Positions 9,388 to 17,326 are shown, numbered from the stretch's first letter. The stretch is 57,799 bases of DNA from Microbacterium ginsengisoli (GCF_000956535.1 NZ_JYIY01000064.1:1-57799), one strand, 5' to 3'. Numbers and translations: made by a program. Notes: generated from the sequence alone by a model not told the origin.

Positions 9388-9442
9388 TCGTCCTCCCCCG
9401 TTCCGGCGCGCACCGACATGCGCGCACGTCCACCCCTGTGAT

Positions 9443-10261
9443 TCATGACGTGTAGACCCCCAGATACATCCGGGTCAGCTGTGCGCCGACCACGATCCCC
9501 GTCCATGCGCCGAGGAGCATCCACGGCCCGAACGGGATGCGACTGGCCCGCGAACCCCGCCGGCTGAGCAGCAGCGCGACGCCGAAGATCCCGCCCCAGA
9601 GGAAGCCCGTGAACGCGCCGACGACGAGCGGCCCCCAGCCGAGCCAGGCCAGGTACCAGCCGAGCAGGCCCGCGAGCTTCACGTCGCCGCCTCCCATGCC
9701 GTCGGGCCGGATCAGCCACAGCAGCAGATAGAAGGTGTACAGCGCGGCCATGCCGATCGTCGCCCGCACGATGGGCCACAGGTCGTGGCCGACGAGGGTC
9801 GACAGCGCGAGCAGCACGATCGCGACGCCGTACGAGGGCAGCACGATCCCGTCGGGCAGTCGACGCACGTCGACATCGATGAGCGCGAGGGCGACAGTGA
9901 TCGCGGCGAGATAGAGGAACGCCGCGAGCGCGAGCCACCACGAGGCATCGCCCGCCTGCGGGACGACGACGGCCACCGACGCGACCAGCGCGAATCCCAG
10001 GGCGGTCGCAGCCTCGACGAGCGGGTAGCGCGGCGAGATCGCCGAGCCGCAGTGCGCGCAGCGTCCGCGAAGTGCCACCCACGAGAGCACGGGGACGTTC
10101 TGCTGCCACCGGATCGGCACGTCGCACGTCGGGCACGCGCTCGCCCGCAGCAGTGAGACACCGGCGGGCACGCGGTAGACGACGACGTTCAGGAACGATC
10201 CCACGACGAGACCGAGCACGCCGGCGACGACGATCACGAACACCTGTGCGGCGACACTCAT
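9443..10261 (-). CDS. pilD: Type IV prepilin peptidase
   Basis: A 272-residue polytopic aspartic peptidase that cleaves prepilin leaders after Gly; the family usually also N-methylates the new N terminus. The cytoplasmic zinc-type loop C43-x-x-C46 ... C68-x-x-C71 is intact. The two catalytic Asp residues are D129 (in LIDVDVRRLPD) and D193 in the GMGGGDVK motif. The N-terminal FLNVVVYR of the peptidase A24 family is present. The start overlaps the stop of the long PilX-like gene (ATGA), with GGAGGTG upstream. Expected substrates are the four prepilin-like proteins encoded just upstream, 10258-13373. Confidence 0.95.
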   Translation of the reverse strand: MSVAAQVFVIVVAGVLGLVVGSFLNVVVYRVPAGVSLLRASACPTCDVPIRWQQNVPVLSWVALRGRCAHCGSAISPRYPLVEAATALGFALVASVAVVVPQAGDASWWLALAAFLYLAAITVALALIDVDVRRLPDGIVLPSYGVAIVLLALSTLVGHDLWPIVRATIGMAALYTFYLLLWLIRPDGMGGGDVKLAGLLGWYLAWLGWGPLVVGAFTGFLWGGIFGVALLLSRRGSRASRIPFGPWMLLGAWTGIVVGAQLTRMYLGVYTS

Positions 10262-12045
10262 GGCGACACCTCCACCTGGGCGATCGCCTTCGCGGTCGTG
10301 AACGATCCGATCGGCGTGCCGGTCGCGGCATCCGTCGCCTTGCACCCGAACTGGATGTTCGGGTTCACGGTCATGGGGGCGCAGATGACCTGCTTGAGGG
10401 TGTTGCCGACGATCGTCCAGTTGGTCGTGGGCACGATGAACTGGCCCGTGATCGTGCTCGCGGCGTTGCCGAGCCCGAGCAGGCTCGCCGCGCACGGGCT
10501 GTAGACCATCAGCCGGAAGTTCGTCGACGTGGGGACGGCGCTGAGCAGGTTCGTCACGGCGCCCCGCCCGGCGCAGTCGGGCACGCCGTTCGCGATGTTG
10601 TCGACCTGCACCAGGAAGAGCTGGCGCGGGTTCGCGGCGGTCGCCGTCGTGGATCCCTGGATCGCCAACGTGTTGATGGTGTTGGTCACCAGCAGCACGG
10701 TGTCCTGCGGCACGTTCGTGATCGACAGCAGGAACGAGGGCGAGAACGCGCACGCCGTCGCGTTGATGACGATGGGCGCGGTCGCCGCCGAGATGGCCGA
10801 GTTGATCGACGACGCCGAGCAGGAGTCCCCGGTGAAGGTCGCGTATGCCGTCCACGCGCTGCCGGTGTACCTGCTCCAGTTGGTCGACGCGTTGAGGTCT
10901 ACCCAGGCCGACTGCGCCAGCAGCTGCGCCTGGCTGGGCGAGAACGCCGGCTGCGGCGTCGAGGACGAGTTCGGCACCTGCGAGGTGGGGCCGAGGGTGC
11001 CGCACGGGATGATCAGGCAAAGCACCCCGAGGGACGTGTTCACCGTGACGGTGCCGGTGGCCTGCGCCTTCCCGCCCACCTTCCACGCCTTGATCGAGAT
11101 CGTGCCGCGCGCGGTGACGTCGCCGCCCACGGTGCCGGCGTACGTGCCGAGCAGGGACAGGTTGATGGCGGTGTCGAGGGTGACGTTGCCGCCCGAGTGG
11201 ATGCCGCCGCCCACCGACAGCCCGAGCGGCAGTCCCGGGAGGGAGAGGGTCGTCAACGGCACGAGACTCACGTTGCCGAGGGCGGTGATGTCTCCCGTGA
11301 TGATCGAGACCGCGCTCACCGAGCCGACCGTGACCGTGCTGTTCACGACCGACAGACTCGCGGTGACGGTGCCGCTCGCGTAGACGCTGCCCTGGATGAT
11401 GCAGCCCGCCCCGATGGTGACGTTGCCGGCCAGGACGTAGACGTTGCCGGAGATCGTGGTCGCGTTGCACGCGAAGTCGCCGGAGCGCACCACCAGGTCA
11501 CCGCCGGTGAAGTTGCTCAGCAGCGGGGAGAACCCGTTGTTGATGTAGCCGAGGGAGTCGGTCTTCACTGTGCTGCCCGCCCACGGGTAGACAGCATCGA
11601 CGGCCGTGGTGGCGCCCGACGGCGAGGTGCCGACGGCGTGCACGAGGACGAAGGTGCTGGTGATCGTGGGGCAGGCGGCCGCGCCGAGCGCGGTGCTGCG
11701 GGAGGGCTGCACGGTGCTGGTGGTCGAGAACACCGAGTACGAGTACGTGTAGGTGCCCGCGGTGCCCGAGTAGGTGCCGGTGCCGGTCGTGCTGCAGCCG
11801 GCCGTGCCGGCGGATGCCGCGGCCAGCATCGCGACCGCCGCGTCGCGGCCCGACTCGGCCGCCGTGAAGGCCTGCAGGCTCGAGGCGCTGCGCTGATTCT
11901 GCGTGATCGCGAAGATGCTGACTCCGGCGATCGTGACGGCGACGACGAAACCGACCAGCATCACCACGACGACGGCGACGAGCGAGGCGCCGTCGTCTCC
12001 GAGGCGGGCGCGCGGGGCGCGGGCAGAACGAGGGATCACCAGCAC
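10258..12045 (-). CDS. PilX/GspK-like long minor pilin, possible beta-helix
   Basis: About 595 residues. A type III-like leader (GDDGASLVAVVVVMLVG) would be cut after G19. The residue at mature position +5 is Ala24, not the usual Glu, as in GspK/PilX tip pilins. The TAAESG...DAAVAML motif after the hydrophobic helix is typical of PilX N termini. Residues of roughly 130-330 consist of short alternating units such as SGNVYVLAGNVTIG and GDITALGNVSL, resembling the right-handed beta-helix of polymer-forming (bactofilin-like) proteins. The rest is rich in Ser/Thr/Asn with paired Cys. I chose the GTG at 12045 (GGGGGTG 5 bases upstream); the GTG at 12039, forming GTGA with the previous stop, is equally possible. 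A tip adhesin is my inference. Confidence 0.75.
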   Translation of the reverse strand: MLVIPRSARAPRARLGDDGASLVAVVVVMLVGFVVAVTIAGVSIFAITQNQRSASSLQAFTAAESGRDAAVAMLAAASAGTAGCSTTGTGTYSGTAGTYTYSYSVFSTTSTVQPSRSTALGAAACPTITSTFVLVHAVGTSPSGATTAVDAVYPWAGSTVKTDSLGYINNGFSPLLSNFTGGDLVVRSGDFACNATTISGNVYVLAGNVTIGAGCIIQGSVYASGTVTASLSVVNSTVTVGSVSAVSIITGDITALGNVSLVPLTTLSLPGLPLGLSVGGGIHSGGNVTLDTAINLSLLGTYAGTVGGDVTARGTISIKAWKVGGKAQATGTVTVNTSLGVLCLIIPCGTLGPTSQVPNSSSTPQPAFSPSQAQLLAQSAWVDLNASTNWSRYTGSAWTAYATFTGDSCSASSINSAISAATAPIVINATACAFSPSFLLSITNVPQDTVLLVTNTINTLAIQGSTTATAANPRQLFLVQVDNIANGVPDCAGRGAVTNLLSAVPTSTNFRLMVYSPCAASLLGLGNAASTITGQFIVPTTNWTIVGNTLKQVICAPMTVNPNIQFGCKATDAATGTPIGSFTTAKAIAQVEVSP

Positions 12046-12578
12046 GGGTTCACCCCCGCGGAGGCGGGCACGGTCGAGGTGCGCACGGTTTCGGTGCCGG
12101 TGAAGGCCACGGGCGCACCCGCGGTCGTGACGCGGAAGCTGTAGCTGACGGCCGTCGAGGTGGCCGTGAAGTACGCGGTGGAGCCGATCTGCGCCGCGCC
12201 GGTCTGCCACACCGGCCAGGTGGATGCCGCGGGCAGCACCGCCGAGCCCGCCGTCGCGGTCATGCGCAGCGCACCGGAGCCGTCGACGGTGTACCCCTGG
12301 CACACCGCCGCGCCGCCGAGACCGGTCCACACCGAGAGCGTGGAACCGCTGCCGGTGACCCGGAACGCGTAGGCGTTGCGCATAGCCTTCTCGATCCCTT
12401 CGGCGAACACGGTTCCGCGGGTGGTGGCCTGGCCGACCGTGGTGGCGTTCGCCTGGGCGGTCCAGGTGTTCACCAGAACACCGGCGAGGCCTCCGACCAC
12501 GAGCAGTGTGAGGGCGGAGTACAGGATGAGTTCGACGAGGGTCATCCCCTCGTCGCCACGTGCCGCCCCGACGCGCAT
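12036..12578 (-). CDS. Minor type IV pilin (PilW/GspJ-like)
   Basis: A 180-residue prepilin. The leader MRVGAARGDEG ends at G11, followed by MTLVELILYSALTLLVVGGLAG with the conserved Glu at mature +5 (E16) and a hydrophobic helix to about residue 36. The body is Ala/Thr/Ser-rich, as in minor pilins, and starts with a helix (GTVFAEGIEKAMRNAYAF). The start codon shares a base with the upstream stop (TGATG), so translation is coupled. Position between a GspI/PilV-like and a PilX-like gene matches the H-I-J-K minor-pilin order, in which these proteins prime fibre assembly. Confidence 0.85.
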   Translation of the reverse strand: MRVGAARGDEGMTLVELILYSALTLLVVGGLAGVLVNTWTAQANATTVGQATTRGTVFAEGIEKAMRNAYAFRVTGSGSTLSVWTGLGGAAVCQGYTVDGSGALRMTATAGSAVLPAASTWPVWQTGAAQIGSTAYFTATSTAVSYSFRVTTAGAPVAFTGTETVRTSTVPASAGVNPCW

Positions 12579-12964
12579 CAGCCGGTGACGTAGACGAGCG
12601 CCGTGGAGCTCGTGAGCGTCGACGTACCGCTGGTCGCGGTGACCGAGACGTGCGCGAGAGTCGGACACGTTGCTCCTGTCAGGTTGTCGATCGTTCCCGT
12701 GACGGTCAGCGAGCGTCCTCGACCGTCCGAGAACGTCTGCGCCTGCAGCGCCTGGGCGAGGCCCGCACAGGTGGTCTGCTGACGGGCGGAGTCGATCATC
12801 TGGCTGACCTCACGGGTGGAGGTCGCCACCGACGACTGGGTGGCGGTCGCCTGCAAGCCCATCACGAGGGCCGGCAGGATCGCGATCGCGACGAGCCCGA
12901 GCAGGACGACGGCGACGACCACCTCGACGAGGCTGAAGCCGCCGTCGTCCTGGCTGCGGGTCAT
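12578..12964 (-). CDS. Minor type IV pilin (PilV/GspI-like)
   Basis: A 128-residue prepilin. The short leader MTRSQDDGG is cut before F10, giving FSLVEVVVAVVLLGLVAIAILPALVMG with Glu at +5 (E14). Two Cys residues (in TTCAGL and GATCPTL) could form a disulfide. GAGGTCG lies ahead of the ATG at 12964, 7 bases after the stop of the main pilin gene. It is small for a PilV protein. The role in initiating the pilus tip is inferred from family and position. Confidence 0.85.
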   Translation of the reverse strand: MTRSQDDGGFSLVEVVVAVVLLGLVAIAILPALVMGLQATATQSSVATSTREVSQMIDSARQQTTCAGLAQALQAQTFSDGRGRSLTVTGTIDNLTGATCPTLAHVSVTATSGTSTLTSSTALVYVTG

Positions 12965-12971
12965 GGCGACC

Positions 12972-13373
12972 TCAGCAGGTCGGTCCGGACTGTTGCGCAG
13001 CAGCGCCGGACAACGGTCCACCCGATGTCGCCGTCGCGGTCACACAGTAGACGGTGAGGCTCGCACCCGTCGCCGGCACGAGAGCGAGGGTCGCGCCGTC
13101 GGGGTTCATCTGCGCGAGCGCCGCGGCCGGGTCGCTTCCGTTGGCGATCGCCGTCGCCACGGTCGTCGCGCCGTTGGCGGCGACGGTCTTGAGCGAGTTG
13201 ACCTTCGCCGTGTCCTGGATATTCAGGAACACCGGAATCGCGATCGCGACCAGGATGCCGAGGATCGCGACGACCACGATCAGCTCGATGAGGGAGAACC
13301 CCTCGTCTTCGCCCTGCTCTCCGGAGCGCCGCCGCTTTGCCGCGGCGACGTAGTGGTTCAGTGTTGCGTGCAT
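12972..13373 (-). CDS. pilA: Major type IV pilin
   Basis: A 133-residue prepilin and the first gene of the pilus operon. The positively charged leader (AAAKRRRSGEQGEDEG) is 25 residues and is cut before FSLIELIVVVAILGILVAIAIPVFL, an almost canonical class III signal with Glu at +5 (E30). The small globular part has only two Cys residues, in TVYCVTA and at the extreme C terminus (SGPTC), which would form the D-region disulfide of pilins. The ATG at 13373 has GGGGAG 8 bases upstream. Its position first in the operon and its consensus N terminus make it the best candidate for the main fibre subunit. Confidence 0.92.
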   Translation of the reverse strand: MHATLNHYVAAAKRRRSGEQGEDEGFSLIELIVVVAILGILVAIAIPVFLNIQDTAKVNSLKTVAANGATTVATAIANGSDPAAALAQMNPDGATLALVPATGASLTVYCVTATATSGGPLSGAAAQQSGPTC

Positions 13374-13410
13374 TTCTTGCTCCCCAATTCGTTTGACGCA
13401 TGTTCCGCGC

Positions 13411-13443
13411 ACGGTTGATGCCCAAACTCCCCTCATCAACCGT
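13411..13443. repeat. 10-bp inverted repeat upstream of the pilin gene
   Basis: ACGGTTGATG at 13411-13420 and its exact complement CATCAACCGT at 13434-13443 are separated by 13 bases. The outer arm lies 38 bases from the pilin start. It could bind a dimeric regulator or fold in the leader RNA. It is not followed by a T-run, so it is not an obvious terminator. Confidence 0.7.
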
Positions 13444-13462
13444 CATTGGCGGATAGGAGATC

Positions 13463-13480
13463 GATCCGCGGATGCGGATC
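13463..13480. repeat. 7-bp inverted repeat, pilin upstream region
   Basis: GATCCGC at 13463-13469 and GCGGATC at 13474-13480 flank a 4-base loop. It lies about 20 bases beyond the 10-bp repeat, on the far side from the pilin gene. Confidence 0.5.
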
Positions 13481-13604
13481 CCCCACACACATGTTCTGCG
13501 CGGGAACGGACTTTTCCCAAGGCCTTGCGGAAGCCTGAAGGTGCCGCTAGATTCGTGCGTTTGCGCATGACACTCGGTCTCATCCGAGGGGATACCGGGA
13601 ACGA

Positions 13605-13640
13605 CGGAGCCCCGCTCGCCGACAGGCGAGCGGGGCTCCG
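13605..13640 (-). terminator. Terminator after the thioredoxin-like gene
   Basis: A perfect 16-bp inverted repeat (13605-13620 and 13625-13640) with a GACA loop, 29 bases beyond the stop of the DsbA-like gene. It is very GC-rich and has no long T-run, as is common in actinobacteria. It would insulate the pilus operon from the secY-adk-map transcript. Confidence 0.8.
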
Positions 13641-13669
13641 TGGGTGGGTCGGGGCATCCGCCCCGGACG

Positions 13670-14377
13670 TCACTTGGTGATCAGCGCGGCGAAGTCGCTC
13701 GGGCTCGACGGGATCGAGTTGTTCGAGATGACCGAGCCGTTGATGGCGATCGTCGGGGTGCCGATGCCGGTCGACCCGGGCTGCGTCGGCGTCTTCTTCG
13801 TGATGTAGCCCACGTACTGCGTGTAGGTGTTGCCGGCGATGCACGAAGCGGAGTTCGTCGCCCCCGCCTGCTGTGCGTAGGCGGCGATCTCATCGTTGCT
13901 CAGGCCCGCGCCCGACGACTCGGACGGCTGGTTCTGGTACATCGTCTGCATGAACGTGTAGAGCTTGTCGTAGTCGTTGATCGCGACGCAGTACATCGCG
14001 CTGGCGGCGCGGGTCGAGTACTGCTGGTTGGATGCGGCGGCGCTGGCCGTCACCCGGTCGAGGATCGAGATCGGGTGGATGTTGAGGGTGATCGTGTTCG
14101 CGGTCACGAGCGACTGGATCTCCGAGCCGTACGTCGACTCGAAGGACTGGCAGATCGGGCACTGCAGGTCGATCCACGTGTCGAGGGTCTTCGAGCCGGT
14201 GCCGACGGAGATCGCGCCCGTGTCGGTGTTGATGTGGGCGGCGGTGGGCAGGGTTCCGGGGCTGCTCTTGTCGGCGTTCATCCACACCACAGCACCGGCC
14301 ACGGCGCCGATCACGACGACGACAGCCACCGTCACCCAGATCGCGAACCAGTTCGTTTTTCGAGCAATAGCGGCCAT
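13670..14377 (-). CDS. Membrane-anchored DsbA-like thioredoxin
   Basis: About 235 residues. One N-terminal transmembrane helix (about 11-33) anchors an extracytoplasmic thioredoxin fold. The active site is C73-P-I-C76 in WIDLQCPICQSF, and the cis-Pro loop is GIGTPTIAING. This is the DsbA/Thioredoxin_4 family of actinobacterial thiol oxidoreductases, which oxidise exported proteins. A GTG immediately precedes the ATG at 14377 and could also serve as start. It lies 63 bases after map, probably in the same transcript, and next to the pilin gene, whose product carries a Cys pair. Oxidation of that pilin is a plausible but unproven role. Confidence 0.88.
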   Translation of the reverse strand: MAAIARKTNWFAIWVTVAVVVVIGAVAGAVVWMNADKSSPGTLPTAAHINTDTGAISVGTGSKTLDTWIDLQCPICQSFESTYGSEIQSLVTANTITLNIHPISILDRVTASAAASNQQYSTRAASAMYCVAINDYDKLYTFMQTMYQNQPSESSGAGLSNDEIAAYAQQAGATNSASCIAGNTYTQYVGYITKKTPTQPGSTGIGTPTIAINGSVISNNSIPSSPSDFAALITK

Positions 14378-14440
14378 CACGTCAGTCGTATCCGTTCTCT
14401 TGTGGTCGCAGAGGACTTCTCTGGTGCGGCGACGCGTCCG

Positions 14441-15271
14441 TCAGGGAATCGGGACCGGGGTGACTCCGAAAGGGGCAAGCCCGGCGGCGCCGCCGTCGGG
14501 TGCGGTGAGCACCCACAGACCATAATCATGGACGGCCACGCTGTGTTCCCAGTGTGAGCCGTCTGATCCGTCGATCGTGGTCACCGTCCAGTCGTCGTCC
14601 TCGACGTAGGTGGCCTCTCTCCCGGCGACCACCATCGGCTCGATGGCGAGCACGAGACCCGGTTCGACAGCCGGGCCGGCATCGGGCGTGCGGTAGTTGA
14701 ACAGGCTCGGCGACTCGTGCATCTTGCGTCCGATCCCGTGGCCGACGTACTCGCGCAGGATGCCGTAGCCGTGACCTGCCCCGACGATGTGATCTTCGAT
14801 CGCGCCGCTCACATCGCGGAGCGTCTGCGCGGACGCGAGTGCCGCGATGCCCGCCCACATCGAGCCCTCGGTCACCCGTGACAGCTCGGTGCGCGATGCC
14901 ACGAGGTCGGGGCGCGCCTCATCGGGCACGACGATCGTGATCGCCGAGTCGCCGTTCCAGCCCCGGAACTCCGCGCCCGCGTCGATCGAGACGATGTCGC
15001 CCGGCTCGAGCACGCGCTCCCCCGGGATGCCGTGCACGACCTGGTCGTTCACCGAGATGCAGGTCGTATGACGGTAGCCGCGCACCAGCTGGAAGTTCGA
15101 TCGCGCGCCACGGCCCGTGATGACAGCGGATGCCGCGGCATCCAGCTCTGCCGTCGTGACGCCGGGGCGTACGAGCTCCCGCGCCGCCTGCAGCGCCGCC
15201 GCCGTGATCAGGCCGGGCTCGACCATCGACCTCAGCTGGGCCGGGGTCTTGTAGATCGAACGGCGCAGCAC
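14441..15271 (-). CDS. map: Methionine aminopeptidase, type I
   Basis: A 276-residue cytoplasmic metalloprotease that removes the initiator Met from nascent proteins. The five metal ligands are present: D97 (SIDAG), D108 (WNGDS), H178 (GHGIG), E211 (IEPM) and E242 (WEHS); the catalytic H80 is in VVHGIPG. There is no N-terminal zinc-finger extension, so it is the short type Ia form. The start is the GTG at 15271, 2 bases after the adk stop. It ends the classical secY-adk-map set. Inside its coding sequence, 15128-15143 is a perfect copy of the dispersed 16-bp palindrome. Confidence 0.96.
   Translation of the reverse strand: MLRRSIYKTPAQLRSMVEPGLITAAALQAARELVRPGVTTAELDAAASAVITGRGARSNFQLVRGYRHTTCISVNDQVVHGIPGERVLEPGDIVSIDAGAEFRGWNGDSAITIVVPDEARPDLVASRTELSRVTEGSMWAGIAALASAQTLRDVSGAIEDHIVGAGHGYGILREYVGHGIGRKMHESPSLFNYRTPDAGPAVEPGLVLAIEPMVVAGREATYVEDDDWTVTTIDGSDGSHWEHSVAVHDYGLWVLTAPDGGAAGLAPFGVTPVPIP
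15128..15143. repeat. Dispersed 16-bp palindrome, copy inside map
   Basis: GGATGCCGCGGCATCC, read in the map frame as Asp-Ala-Ala-Ala-Ser (GAT GCC GCG GCA TCC). The same 16-mer recurs at 49292 and 50038, and its 11-base half GGATGCCGCGG recurs at least a dozen more times in the window. Confidence 0.8.
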
Positions 15272-15273
15272 GC

Positions 15274-15864
15274 TCAGCCCTGGGGAGTGAGCCCGCGAGC
15301 CACCAGCGCGGTCACGATGCGCTCGGTGATCTCGTCGAGCGTTCCCACACCGTCGATCGAGACCACGAGGCCCCGCTCGCCGTAGACACCGAGAATTGGC
15401 GCGGTCTCGTTCTCGTAGATCGACAGCCGGTGCGCGATCACCTCGGCGGTGTCGTCGGTGCGACCCTGCTCCGCGGCGCGCGTGATGAGCCGGTCGATGC
15501 TCTCCTGGCGGGGCACGCTCAGCTCGATGACGGCGTCGAGCTGCTCGTCGCGCGACTCGAGGAACGCGTCAAGGTCGTTCACCTGACCGAGATTGCGCGG
15601 GTAGCCGTCGAGGAGGAAGCCGGGCGCGGCGTCGTCCTGCGCGAGACGCTCGCGCACGACGGCGCTCGTGACCTCATCGGGAACCAGGTTCCCCGCCTCG
15701 ATGATCGCCTTGACCTCGACACCGAGCGGCGTCTGGTCGCGGATGGCGGCGCGGAACGTGTCGCCCGTGGAGATCGCCGGCACGCCGAACGCCTCCGCGA
15801 TGCGCACGCCCTGCGTGCCCTTGCCCGACCCCTGCGGGCCGACGATCAGGAGGCGTGCGGTCAT
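15274..15864 (-). CDS. adk: Adenylate kinase
   Basis: A 196-residue enzyme interconverting ATP + AMP and 2 ADP. The P-loop GPQGSGKGT lies at 9-17, the AMP-binding region includes STGDTFRAAI and LDGYPRN, and the LID is short (RAAEQGRTDDTAEVIAHRL) without the Cys-zinc insertion of long adenylate kinases. The ATG overlaps the secY stop (ATGA). Placement between secY and map is the usual actinobacterial arrangement. Confidence 0.97.
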   Translation of the reverse strand: MTARLLIVGPQGSGKGTQGVRIAEAFGVPAISTGDTFRAAIRDQTPLGVEVKAIIEAGNLVPDEVTSAVVRERLAQDDAAPGFLLDGYPRNLGQVNDLDAFLESRDEQLDAVIELSVPRQESIDRLITRAAEQGRTDDTAEVIAHRLSIYENETAPILGVYGERGLVVSIDGVGTLDEITERIVTALVARGLTPQG

Positions 15865-17183
15865 CGCAGGAGCCCTTCGTAGTGACGCTGCTGCAGCTGG
15901 GCGTCGATCTGCTTCACCGTCTCCAGCCCCACGCCGACCATGATCAGGATCGAGGTGCCGCCGAACGGGAAGTTCTGATTCGCGCTGACCGTCGCCAGGG
16001 CTATGAGGGGGATGAGCGCGACGAGACCCAGATAGATCGAGCCGGGCAGGGTGATGCGCGTGAGCACGTAGTCGAGGTACTCGGCCGTCGGACGCCCGGC
16101 ACGGATGCCGGGGATGAAGCCGCCGTACTGCTTCATGTTGTCGGCGACGTCCTCGGGGTTGAAGGTGATCGCGACGTAGAAGTACGTGAACCCGACGATG
16201 AGCAGGAAGTAGAGCGCCCAGTAGAGCGGGTGGTCGCCCTTCGTCAGATAGTTCTGGATCCACAGCACCCAGTCGGGCGGCGTCGTGCCCGCCGCGCCCT
16301 GGTTGAACTGGGCGATGAGCGCGGGGATGTACAGCAGCGACGAGGCGAAGATCACCGGCACGACGCCGGCCATGTTGACCTTGATCGGGATGTAGGTGTT
16401 CGTGCCGCCGTACGTGCGGCGACCGACCATGCGCTTGGCGTACTGCACCGGGATGCGACGCTGCGACTGTTCGACGAACACCACCAACCCGATGATGATG
16501 ATGCCCACGAGCAGCACCAGCAGGAACACCTCGAAGCCGCGGGTCTGCCAGATCGACCACATCGCCGCGGGGAAGGTCGCCGCGATCGAGGTGAAGATCA
16601 GCAGGGACATGCCGTTGCCGATGCCCTTCTCGGTGACGAGCTCGGCGAACCACATGATGAGACCGGTGCCGGCGGTCATCGTGAGGATCATGAGCGCCTG
16701 CGCCCACCAGGCGTCGTTCGTGAGCAGCTGGTTGCACGCCGCGACGCCGGTCGTTCCGAACAGCTGGCCCGAGCGGGCGACGGTCACGAGCGTCGTGGAC
16801 TGCAGCAGCGCGAGCGCGATCGTCAGGTAGCGCGTGTACTGCGTCAGACGCGCCTGGCCCGACTGGCCCTCCTTGTAGAGGGTCTCGAAGTGCGGGATGA
16901 CCACGCGCAGCAGCTGCACGATGATCGTGGCCGTGATGTACGGCATGACACCCAGCGCGAAGATCGACAGCTGCAGCAGCGCGCCACCCGAGAACAGGTT
17001 GACGAGCGAGAGCAGACCCTGGGTGCCCGAGGCATCCGCGAGACACGACTGCACGTTCGAGAAGTCGACGAACGGCGAGGGGATGTGCGCACCCAGGCGG
17101 TAGACGACGATGATCCCCAGGGTGAACGCGATCTTGCGACGCAGGTCGGGCGTGCGCAGAACGCGCGCGATAGCGCTGAACAC
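15861..17183 (-). CDS. secY: Protein translocase subunit SecY
   Basis: A 440-residue integral membrane protein with about ten transmembrane helices, forming the SecYEG protein-conducting channel. The family signatures are clear, including GALLQLSIFALGVMPYITA in the plug/TM2b region and the later conserved loop VNMAGVVPVIFASSLLYIP. The start is a GTG with GGAGGAC upstream. A hairpin (17290-17319) and about 140 bases separate it from rplO, so it may be expressed partly independently of the ribosomal genes. Confidence 0.97.
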   Translation of the reverse strand: MFSAIARVLRTPDLRRKIAFTLGIIVVYRLGAHIPSPFVDFSNVQSCLADASGTQGLLSLVNLFSGGALLQLSIFALGVMPYITATIIVQLLRVVIPHFETLYKEGQSGQARLTQYTRYLTIALALLQSTTLVTVARSGQLFGTTGVAACNQLLTNDAWWAQALMILTMTAGTGLIMWFAELVTEKGIGNGMSLLIFTSIAATFPAAMWSIWQTRGFEVFLLVLLVGIIIIGLVVFVEQSQRRIPVQYAKRMVGRRTYGGTNTYIPIKVNMAGVVPVIFASSLLYIPALIAQFNQGAAGTTPPDWVLWIQNYLTKGDHPLYWALYFLLIVGFTYFYVAITFNPEDVADNMKQYGGFIPGIRAGRPTAEYLDYVLTRITLPGSIYLGLVALIPLIALATVSANQNFPFGGTSILIMVGVGLETVKQIDAQLQQRHYEGLLR

Positions 17184-17289
17184 GTGGATGTCCTCCAGAA
17201 CGGGATGCCGGCGCGCGCCGCGCGCACAGAGTCCCAGGTTATCCCACAGCCGCCGCAGAGCAGACGGCGGAGGTTGCGAGGGAATGCGA

Positions 17290-17319
17290 ACAGGGGCCGG
17301 AGCATGCTCCGACCCCTGT
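17290..17319 (-). terminator. Hairpin between rplO and secY
   Basis: A 14-bp central palindrome (17298-17311) extended by further pairing to ACAGGGG/CCCCTGT, with one mismatch. It starts 8 bases beyond the rplO stop. No strong T-run follows, so it could be an attenuator, RNA-processing site or partial terminator rather than a full stop. Confidence 0.6.
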
Positions 17320-17326
17320 CTGCGAC

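Larger units (their letters stand above)
13374..13604 (-). other. Pilin upstream region with two inverted repeats
   Basis: This gene-free stretch lies between the pilin gene and the terminator of the secY-adk-map-thioredoxin unit, so it must hold the pilus operon promoter. I could not find a convincing -35/-10 pair of the housekeeping type. It does hold two inverted repeats, listed separately, which may be operators or leader hairpins. Confidence 0.5.

Noticed and set aside
2964..13373. Tad/Flp pilus instead of type IVa
   Set aside because: PilM/N/O, PilT, a GspF-type PilC and consensus FSLIE-type pilins are present; TadA/B/C-type proteins are not.
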